This document shows, one piece after another, positions 26,101 to 33,800 of a stretch of 64,000 nucleotides of DNA (position 1 is the first letter of the stretch; every line of letters begins with the position of its first letter). A program made the position numbers and the translations under genes. The stretch covers positions 21,437 to 85,436 of the forward strand of contig JBFXEJ010000012.1 of the NCBI GenBank assembly GCA_050180235.1. The letters run 5' to 3'. The stretch comes from JAABRU01 sp050180235. GTDB lineage: Bacteria > Desulfobacterota > Desulfobacteria > Desulfobacterales > Desulfococcaceae. The notes under the pieces are model-generated. The model worked only from the letters and a program-made list of their open reading frames with translations. It made no database searches and was not told the origin of the DNA.

Positions 26101-29100
26101 ATGGGGCTTGCCGACAGTGATGTGCCCGCAAATAATAAAGAATGGATATGGACAGCCACAGATGCCCAGACCGGTATTTCCTTCCGTTATGCCGTTGATC
26201 AGAAACCCTATACAGACATGAATACCCTCTGGACGCCATCAACAGGATTTGACCCCGGAGCATCCGCAACACAAAACAGCGGTAACGGGATATATTACCT
26301 TCATGTACAGGCCGCTGACCCTTCCGGGAATGAGAGCGGGATCAAAACAGTTTACGGTATCATGGATAACACCCTCCCTGCTGCACCGACCGTTTCCGGC
26401 CCTGATCTGACAAATGATCCCACACCCCAATGGACCTGGACATCCAACGGTGATGGCGGTGATGGTTATGGGACATCATCCTTTTATCGTTACAAATTGG
26501 ATGAGCCCTGGCTGGAAACCGGTGCTTCCACAAGTTATATGACCTTTTTCATTCCTGCCGCCAATCTGGGAGATGGCCCTCATACCCTGTATGTTCAGGA
26601 AAGGGATATAGCCGGGAACTGGTCATTGAGCGGTTCCAAAGCAGTGACCATTGATCTTAGCCCTCCCAATACACCCACGGTTTCTCTTTCCGGTGCGGCT
26701 GTCAGAAATACCCAAACTGCAACATGGACATGGACAAACACCGGCAGCGGCGGCAACGGAACATTCCGCTATAAGCTGGATGACAGCAATCTGACTGTAG
26801 GTGCAACGGAAACCATATTGACAACATGCACATTCAGCAGCCTTTCGGACGGCATTCACGTCCTTTATGTGCAGGAAAGGGACGCGGTCGGAAACTGGTC
26901 CCTTTACAGCAGCGCATCGGTCACAGTTGACACCGAGGCCCCGAACCCGCCCTTTGTGTGGAATTCCACCCCCCTGACCAATGATCCCCGTCCCAAATGG
27001 CAGTGGACGCCGGGCGGCGGGGGAAACGGCACATTTGAATATGTGCTGAAAAAAGGCGCACAGACGGTACTTTCGGGAACCGTGAAGGCCGTTTCCTTTG
27101 TTCCGGGAAGCGACCTTGCGGACGGTGTTTACACCCTGTCTGTCCGTGAGCAGGACCTCGCAGGCAATGTTTCAGAGTATGACAGTTCAGACCTTGAGGT
27201 GGATCGCACTGCGGGCTGGGCTCCGGTCATTACCGAGGCCGTCACTCCCACAAAAATCAATCCGCCCACTTGGAAATGGCGTACCAACGGAGGAACCGGA
27301 CTGTTCCGGTACAAACTGGATCCCCAGAGCAATGAAAATCCGCAGATGGACACAGGAGCAACCGAAACCTATGCGGACTGGTTCCGTCCCAGCGGCATTC
27401 TGCCGGACGGGGATCATTTCCTCTTTGTGCAGGAAAGGGACACGGCGGGCAACTGGTCGCCCCCCAGCATGGGCATAATTGAGGTGGATACCGGAAAACC
27501 CTGCTCCTGTGCGGCTTCGGAATCCTTTGTGCTGGTGGCCGCAGGCGGGATTGGGATTGAATACGAATTCGATGAAGTGTATGCCGGGGAGCCCTGCATA
27601 AACACTGATTCGGAGACTGAAACATCGGGCAGCGGTATCGTAAAGGTTGAACTGTATGTGAAAAAGCCCGGAGACATCGGTTTCAGTCTCACGGCCGCGG
27701 ATGCGGAAGGCAGCATTGACGGCATTTTTCATTACACGGTTCCGGGCAATGCGCCGGGTGTGTATGAATTTTACACTTTGGCATACGACCGTGCCGGGAA
27801 CATGGAAAATCTCTCATCCGCCTGTGTGACCCGCACGGTTTTCAGCACCGAATTTGCGGGTTACGGTCTCATCATCACTGGTTCCGTATCCGATGAGGAG
27901 GGACTGGAATCCCACACAAAAACCGGGGGCCGGGTGTGGCAGCACCTGAAAAACCGGAATTTCCTGGTCAGTGATACCGGGGGAAACCACTGGGACAATA
28001 CGCTGGATCATGTGAAATTCTTCTCTCCCTATGATGATGCCCCCATCACAGGAAAAGACGACTACAGCGTCAATCCCGAAAACGGACTGCCCTGCAGCTA
28101 CAAAGAGGCCGTGGAACATGCCATTACGGAATGGGCACCGCAGCGGATTAACGAAATCGAAGGCCCGCTGTGGATTGTGATGCTGGATCACGGGTCTGAG
28201 GATACGTTTTACCTCAACGGATTTGAACAGATTAAACCCGGTCCGCTGACGGAATCGGAAGAACTGAAAAATATGAATGACTGGCTGGCAGCACTGGAGA
28301 AAAAGATTCCGGCAGATTATTACAGCAAACCGGAAAATTTCATTGCGGTTGTGATCGGGGCCTGTCATTCCGGCAGTTTCATTGACGACCTGTCTGCACC
28401 CGGAAGGATCATCATCTCCAGCGCGGCTGCGGATGAGGTCTCGTACCGCGGGCCCAGAGTGCCGGGACTGTACCGGGACGGCGAATTCTTTGTCAGCGCG
28501 CTGTTCAACGAACTGGGCAAGGGTTCCGATCTGCACACTTCCTACACCCGTGCGGTTGAACTCACGGAAAACCATACGGACAGCGGACTTTCCGACAAAA
28601 GGTTCCCCTATTTCGACACAGCCCGGCAGCATCCCTATATGGATGATGACGGAGACCCCGGCTCCGGCCCGGTGTACTGGGGCAGTCACACCCTGCGATC
28701 CGGCGGGGACGGGGACCTGTGTAAACTGACGGATCTGGGGTACGGGGAGGAAACCGTTCCTTTGGAAGTCACAGCCGCGGGCAGGGCGGAAGACGTTCTG
28801 TCACCGTCCCGGCACAGCAACCTGCTCTGGGCCGGAACAAATTTTGCGGGCGATCCCAAGAACATCCGGGTATGGGTGGAAATCCGGGAGCCGGGTGTTA
28901 TTCTGGCCGAAACCGGAACAGGGGAGGACACCAGCCGCATTGTGGACATGATTCCCGGAACCCTGGAATGGAATTCTGCAGCCGGAAGATATGAAACCAC
29001 CTACACAGGCTTTGATCTTCCGGGCCGTTATACCCTGTTTTTCTACGCAATGGGAACCGACGAACTCATCTCCCATCCCAGACGCACCTATGTTTACAAA

Positions 29101-29874
29101 AGTCTGGCCAATTCGCAGCCCGGTGCATTTTCCCTGCTTTCCCCCGCGAACGGGGAAAGGGTTCCGCTTACTTTCCTGGCAGATTGGAGCGATGCAACTG
29201 ATCCGGACGGTGACGCGGTGACATACACGGTAACGGTTTCCGAAAAGGCCGATTTTTCCATCACAGCGATTGAAAAAACCGGACTGCTTTACAGCCATGC
29301 CATCCTCAGCAAAACAGACGGCATTGCAGACGGAAAAACATATCACTGGAAAGTCACGGCCGGGGACGGAAACGGCGGCATAAGCGAATCCGCTGTCCGC
29401 TCCTTCACAGCCGACAGCACGGTGAACCCCACGGATATTATCGCTGAAGGGAATGTCTATGATGCCGTGACCGGCCTGCCCGTACCCGGAGCGGATATAA
29501 TTTACGGAACAGCGGTACTGAAATGCGATGCCAGCGGCGGATATGCAAAGGTGCTGCCGTATCAGGAGAATTACACGGTCACGGTGTCTGCCGCGGGATA
29601 CAGCACGGAAAGTTTCAGTATCGGCAATATCAAAGAAGGCGACCCTGTGAGGGAAAACTTCGGTCTGTACTCCCTTTCCAATCCCGGAACCGGCAACATT
29701 GACTGCCAAAACGGCGTAACCCTGGCCGATGCAGTGCTGGTGCTGAAAATCCTGACCGGGACAGATACGGGCGATGCGGTCATCCTCAAACAGTCCGCTG
29801 TGAACGGGAACAGTGTCATCGGCCCGGCCGATGCCGTGTTCATCCTCCAGACCGTGGCGGAAATGCGGGAGTGA
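23200..29874 (+). CDS. secreted FG-GAP-repeat / caspase-fold (C13-like) / dockerin-like protein
   Basis: The 2,224-residue protein starts at ATG 23200 behind GGAGGAG; a TTG 60 bases upstream is less likely. The hydrophobic export segment is unusually deep (about residues 38-58), after a 37-residue polar leader. Then come about 14 FG-GAP/VCBS-type repeats (to about 785) with Ca-binding DVDGDGDTDVLG and WWENTAGNGSAW in each, a linker domain (787-960), four to five Ig-like repeats (about 965-1435), and a caspase-fold peptidase module from about 1550 with His1664 (MLDHGSED) and Cys1722 (IGACHSGSF), the C13/legumain-type dyad. After it lie an RVWVEIREP module, a fibronectin-III-like domain, a carboxypeptidase-regulatory-like domain and a degenerate dockerin (LADAVLVLKILTG, PADAVFILQTVAEMRE). 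It is predicted to be exported and surface- or matrix-associated. A GEMM riboswitch precedes it. The C-terminal half is duplicated in the next gene. Confidence 0.88.
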   Translation: MKVSELTIGMADRKITSPNILKSWVSVNHAWPNTAMISVKFCVVGMFLLLVILPTSWALEVPFSSRKTIDGNFNINSMHAADVDVDGDTDLIGAAHEADEIAWWENSAGNGSAWTKHIVDDSFDADIIYAADVDGDGDTDVLGSGYFADEIDWWENTAGNGSAWIKHTVDDSVDADIIYAADVDGDGDTDVLGTEYHDGIDWWENTAGNGSAWIKHTVDDSVDADIIYAADVDGDGDTDVLGTEYHNDGIDWWENTAGNGSAWTKHTVFDGAYVNNVYAADVDGDGDTDLIGVLGTSVFYVDEIVWWENTAGNGSAWTKHTVDDKFSGAESVCAADMDGDGDRDLIGAASDADEIAWWKNTAGNGSVWEKHSIDPSFKSAQIVYTADVDGDGDMDVLGAAWSSFNGSIYNEALALWENNLIGASPILIKEFSLDNITSIYAADVDSDGDIDMFSAASDADEIAWWENTAENASVWAKHTVVNSFDGVNSVYATDLDGDGDTDVLGAASYADEIAWWENTAGNGSAWTKHTFDGSFDFARSVYAADVDGDGDTDVLGSSADEIAWWENTAGNGSAWTKHTVVGSFDGCSENIYAADVDGDGDTDVLGTYGSYFNEIAWWENTAGNGSAWIMHTIQDWSLFEVFEAIYAADMDGDGDTDVLGAPGCYSEMEKGGNKIVWWENTAGNGSAWINHTICNSFDGVFSTYAEDMDGDGDTDVLGAASLDDEIAWWENTDGKGFAWTKQTVDDNFDGARSVLTADVDGDGFTDIIGAASDADRISCWIAVPGQFDITTSKTSQQFISEGKEDDVLKLVFTHTGKAGDVDSELSEIELLLEESPGAPINSVQADAIFESISVYIDADSNGQFSVVDKPVLIQSTFSLTDGKLILKLNHYDENVKVSYGSPKTFFIVPKLASDAYFQTPDQFHITFLSAKAKYRDYDIELYHSHKNRFTPVPTGIIQIGDSTPPVIMGLADSDVPANNKEWIWTATDAQTGISFRYAVDQKPYTDMNTLWTPSTGFDPGASATQNSGNGIYYLHVQAADPSGNESGIKTVYGIMDNTLPAAPTVSGPDLTNDPTPQWTWTSNGDGGDGYGTSSFYRYKLDEPWLETGASTSYMTFFIPAANLGDGPHTLYVQERDIAGNWSLSGSKAVTIDLSPPNTPTVSLSGAAVRNTQTATWTWTNTGSGGNGTFRYKLDDSNLTVGATETILTTCTFSSLSDGIHVLYVQERDAVGNWSLYSSASVTVDTEAPNPPFVWNSTPLTNDPRPKWQWTPGGGGNGTFEYVLKKGAQTVLSGTVKAVSFVPGSDLADGVYTLSVREQDLAGNVSEYDSSDLEVDRTAGWAPVITEAVTPTKINPPTWKWRTNGGTGLFRYKLDPQSNENPQMDTGATETYADWFRPSGILPDGDHFLFVQERDTAGNWSPPSMGIIEVDTGKPCSCAASESFVLVAAGGIGIEYEFDEVYAGEPCINTDSETETSGSGIVKVELYVKKPGDIGFSLTAADAEGSIDGIFHYTVPGNAPGVYEFYTLAYDRAGNMENLSSACVTRTVFSTEFAGYGLIITGSVSDEEGLESHTKTGGRVWQHLKNRNFLVSDTGGNHWDNTLDHVKFFSPYDDAPITGKDDYSVNPENGLPCSYKEAVEHAITEWAPQRINEIEGPLWIVMLDHGSEDTFYLNGFEQIKPGPLTESEELKNMNDWLAALEKKIPADYYSKPENFIAVVIGACHSGSFIDDLSAPGRIIISSAAADEVSYRGPRVPGLYRDGEFFVSALFNELGKGSDLHTSYTRAVELTENHTDSGLSDKRFPYFDTARQHPYMDDDGDPGSGPVYWGSHTLRSGGDGDLCKLTDLGYGEETVPLEVTAAGRAEDVLSPSRHSNLLWAGTNFAGDPKNIRVWVEIREPGVILAETGTGEDTSRIVDMIPGTLEWNSAAGRYETTYTGFDLPGRYTLFFYAMGTDELISHPRRTYVYKSLANSQPGAFSLLSPANGERVPLTFLADWSDATDPDGDAVTYTVTVSEKADFSITAIEKTGLLYSHAILSKTDGIADGKTYHWKVTAGDGNGGISESAVRSFTADSTVNPTDIIAEGNVYDAVTGLPVPGADIIYGTAVLKCDASGGYAKVLPYQENYTVTVSAAGYSTESFSIGNIKEGDPVRENFGLYSLSNPGTGNIDCQNGVTLADAVLVLKILTGTDTGDAVILKQSAVNGNSVIGPADAVFILQTVAEMRE

Positions 29875-29905
29875 AAGCAGGGCGGTTTACTGTCCTCTGA
29901 ACATT

Positions 29906-29940
29906 CAGCGCGGGCATTGATGCCCGCGCTGTATTTTCTT
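29906..29940 (+). terminator. terminator after the FG-GAP/caspase gene
   Basis: CAGCGCGGGCAT pairs with ATGCCCGCGCTG, followed by TATTTTCTT. The same hairpin follows the paralogous gene at 36196, within a duplicated 3' flank. Confidence 0.75.
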
Positions 29941-30049
29941 GCAAATTGTATCTCTTTCGGTTATGAATCTGTTTATACTTTCCGTCATCAGGAATATCAG
30001 AATTCCGGAAATGATCCGGGTATAAAAATTTATGAAATATTTTTAATAA

Positions 30050-30140
30050 AATCAGCAAAAGCCAAACCCGCCGAGAGACGGGGACGGAAAGCCGCGGATC
30101 CGAATCGGAGATGAATGTGAAAGGAAAGCCGGGCTGCCTG
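30050..30140 (+). ncRNA. GEMM-I (cyclic di-GMP-I type) riboswitch, copy 2
   Basis: It has the same architecture as copy 1: GCAAAAGCCAAACC, P2 with a GAGA loop, GGGGACGGAAAGCC, a shorter P3 arm, and GGAAAGCCGGGCTGCC. The base equivalent to Vc2 G20 is G30061, again predicting c-di-GMP. A terminator overlaps its 3' strand. The next gene starts about 680 bp downstream because two repeat elements lie in between, so control of that gene may be weakened or bypassed. Confidence 0.82.
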
Positions 30141-30166
30141 AATATGGGGCAGTCCGGCTTTTTGTT
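30127..30166 (+). terminator. riboswitch-controlled intrinsic terminator, copy 2
   Basis: AGCCGGGCTGCC pairs with GGCAGTCCGGCT and is followed by a T-rich run (TTTTTGTTTTTT). The left arm is shared with the GEMM aptamer. Confidence 0.8.
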
Positions 30167-30173
30167 TTTTGGG

Positions 30174-30450
30174 ATAGTACACGACCACGTTGACTTTTAT
30201 ATATTCCCCTCTTGAGAGGGGCAGGGGTGTGTCCGGAACTGCACACCCAAAACACACCCCCTGCCCCTCTCAAGAGGCAGGGCTGTTAAGTTCTTTAAAA
30301 AATCCCCTCTTGAGAGGGGGCAGGGGGGAGTGTAAAAATCCCCCTGCTGAAAACACACCCATTTATCCCCTCTCAGGAGGGGAATGAGAACTTGACTGCC
30401 CTGCTCTCAGGAGGGGATTCTATAAAATCTAAATTGGTTATGCACTAGTA
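30174..30450. repeat. MITE, CTAGTACATGACCA family, copy 1
   Basis: The left end is TAGTACACGACCACGTTGA and the right end AAATTGGTTATGCACTAG. The core has several CCCCTCTTGAGAGGGG palindromes. It begins immediately after the T run of the riboswitch terminator and directly abuts a second copy, sharing a CTAG junction. Confidence 0.7.
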
Positions 30451-30617
30451 CATGACCACGCTGAATTTTATATATTCCCCGCCTGAGAGGGGCAGGGGTG
30501 TGTCCGGAACTGCACACCCAAAACACACCCCCTGCCATCTCTCAAGAGGGGAATGAGAACTTAACTGCCCTGCTCTCAGGAAGGGATTCTATAAAATCTA
30601 AATTGGTTATGTACTAG
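30445..30617. repeat. MITE, CTAGTACATGACCA family, copy 2
   Basis: It starts CTAGTACATGACCACGCTGA and ends AAATTGGTTATGTACTAG. It is shorter than copy 1 and in direct tandem with it. A third copy is at 50928-51206. Downstream, 30618-30851 holds a GGTGGGCAACG/TTGCCCACC-type hairpin and the leader of the next gene. Confidence 0.72.
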
Positions 30618-30851
30618 GGCGGGCACATGTTTTACCGTGCCTGCCAAATTGGGAAATAATGCTGGAAAGGTGGGCAACGCTCCGCTTTTGCCCACCCTAC
30701 TATAAACAAGGTCGGGGCAGCAAAGCGTAACCCGACATTTTCATGCTGATTCTTTTTTGTTTCATAGGATAGCACATTTTTATGTAAATCAGTATGTTAA
30801 TATCGGCTTTTTCTAACAAATGTCCCTGACGGAGCAAAAAAGGAGAACCGT

Positions 30852-33800
30852 ATGAAATCACTATCGAAAGAATTCACCAGGCTGGGAATCCTCTGGATTT
30901 TTTTGGCAGTCGCAGCCGCACTGATTCAACCTTTAACTCTTCACGCAGAAGGATGGGTCAATCGGATCGGAGTACCGTTCGGTAATCCCGGAATGAATGG
31001 TACAGTGAATGCCATTATATACGATCCAGTTCGAAATCTCCTGTATGCAGGAGGCCAATTTACGACCGCTGGCGGTGTGATCGTAAATCATATCGCCAAA
31101 TGGGATGGTTCGGGATGGAGCCCTCTGGGAACTGGAATTGACGGCCCTGTCTGGGAACTTGCGTGTGACAGCAGCGGCAACCTGTATGCCGGAGGAGGCT
31201 TTACAACGGCTGGGGGCGTGAGCACGAATAATATTGCCAAATGGAACGGCTCGGTATGGAGCAATCTTGGAGCCGGAATTGACGACGTGGTCTATGCGCT
31301 TGTGTTTGATGATATAGGCAATCTGTATGCCGGTGGACGCGTTTATAAAAATATTGTAGAAGGATATGTTGCAAAATGGAACTCTGTAACTTCGAAATGG
31401 GAGATGATCGGAACGACGTACGGATTAAATATGCTTAATGGTATCTATGCTCTTGCTTATGACAAAAGCATTCAAGCTCTCTATGCTGGGGGCGATTTTT
31501 TTACCATCAATAATATAAGTGCAAATAATATAGCCAAATGGGATGGCATGACTTGGAATGTTTTGGAGTCTGGATTGGATAAACCGGTCATGGCCCTTGC
31601 TGTTAGCCATGACGAGTGTCTCGTTGCAGGAGGGGAATTTAGTTCCGCTGGGGGTGAGACCGTACATTATCTTGCCTTTTGGGAATTAGGTTATTGGAAT
31701 CACAAGGATATGGGATTTGATGGCCCGGTTTATGCCCTTGCACGGGGCGGAAATAGTCAGTTTCTCTCTGTAGGGGGGGCATTTAATACTGCATCGCAAA
31801 TGAGTATGAATAAAATCGCCGATAATAGATTTGGTTTCGATTGGCGTCCCTTGAAGACTGGAATGAACAATACGGTCTATGCCGTTGCTTATGATAGTAA
31901 TGGCAACCTATATGCGGGGGGTAACTTTACTACTGCTGGCGGAAAACCATCCAATCATATTGCCTGGTACACTTTTGATACGAATCCACCCATTGTCGGA
32001 TACAATGAGGATAAGGTCATTCCTGCGTCTGCCATTTCTCAGTTAAAAGACGGGAGCGGAATCATCACAATCAAGTTTAAAATCAAAGACCCTATGCTCC
32101 ATACCTGCTCTCTGAATTCCTTTGAATACAGCCCAAGCGGAAACGCTTCATGGACAGCGCCGGGCGATGCTTCCGGCGCTCTCATCGCCGGATGGAAGAA
32201 TAACAACGGAATCGGCTACAGTTCTTCAACAGACTGGGGGGGGACGGAATATTCCTTTGCATTCAATACCAAACATCCGGATGTAGCGGCAAAGCTTGAT
32301 AACATAGACCAGTCAGATGTGCAGATACGGTTTAAGGCAAATGACGGTGTTGACGACAGTGATGATTTTGCGGTTTCGGACGGGTTTCGGCTTGACAACC
32401 AGGCTCCGTCTGTTGGAATCGTTATGGTTGATAATATCACCAATGACGCTACGCCGAACCTGCGGGTCTTATCTACAGGATCGTCAGAAATGTGGTTTGC
32501 CCTATCCAAAGAGGATTTGATTAACGCTCCGGCTTACCCCAATCCATGGATTCCTTACACGGAAAATTACAGCGGATTAAATATCAGCACAGGAGGAGAT
32601 GGCAGCAAACAGATTTGGGTCCAGTTCAGGGATTCTTTAGGCAATGTTCAGCCTAACCCATCGGTTGTACAGACATTCTATGATTTCACAGCCCCGAATG
32701 CGCCGACTGTTTCCTCTCCCGTTCTGACCAATGATGCCAGACCCCAATGGATCTGGACATCCAACGGAGATAGGGGCGATGGCTCAGGGACATCATCATT
32801 CTATCGGTACAAACTGGATGATCCTATGCTGGAAAATGCCGCTTTCACAAGTTATATGACCTTTTTTATTCCTGCTGCGAATCAGAGCGAAGGCTCTCAT
32901 ACCCTGTATGTTCAGGAAAGGGATATGGCCGGTAACTGGTCTGTAAGCGGTTCCAAAACCGTGACCATTGACATCACTCCGCCCGGTACGCCAACGGTCT
33001 CTCTCACAGGGACGGCTGTCAGAAATACTCAAACTGCCACATGGATATGGGCAAACATCAGCAGCGGCGGGAACGGAACATTCCGCTATAAGCTGGATGA
33101 TTATAATCTAAGCGTTGGCGCAACCGAAACCGTTCTGACAACATGCACATTCAGCAACCTGACGGATGGGGTTCACACCCTTTATGTGCAGGAAAGGGAC
33201 GAGGCGGGCAACTGGTCGCTGTACAACAGTGCATCTGTCACAGTTGACACAGAGGCACCGAACCCGCCCTTTGTATGGAATTCCACGCCCCTGACCAATG
33301 ATCCCCGTCCCAAATGGCAGTGGACACCGGGCGGCGGGGGAAACGGCACATTTGAATATGTGCTGAAAAAAGGCGCACAGACGGTACTTTCGGAAACCGT
33401 GAAGGCTGTGTCCTTTGTTCCGGGAACCGACCTTGCGGACGGTGTTTACACCCTGTCTGTCCGTGAACAGGACATCGCAGGCAATGTTTCAGAGTATGAC
33501 AGTTCAGAGCTTGAGGTGGATCGCACTGCGGGCGGGGCTCCGGTCATTACCGAGGCCGTCACTCCCACAAAAATCAATCCGCCCGCATGGAAATGGCGGA
33601 CCAACGGAGGTATCGGACTGTTCCGGTACAAACTCGATCCCCAGAACAATGATGATCCGCAGATGGACACAGGAGCAGCAGAAACCTATGCGGACTGGTT
33701 CCGTCCCAGCGGCATTCTGCCGGACGGGGATCATTTCCTTTTTGTGCAGGAAAGGGACACAGCGGGGAACTGGTCGCCCTTCAGCATGGGCAGAATTGAG

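Noticed and set aside
22971..30140. Reading the two aptamers as cGAMP (GEMM-Ib) riboswitches because of their Geobacter-like flanks.
   Set aside because: The discriminating base three positions before AAACC is G in both copies, as in c-di-GMP binders; cGAMP is kept only as an alternative.
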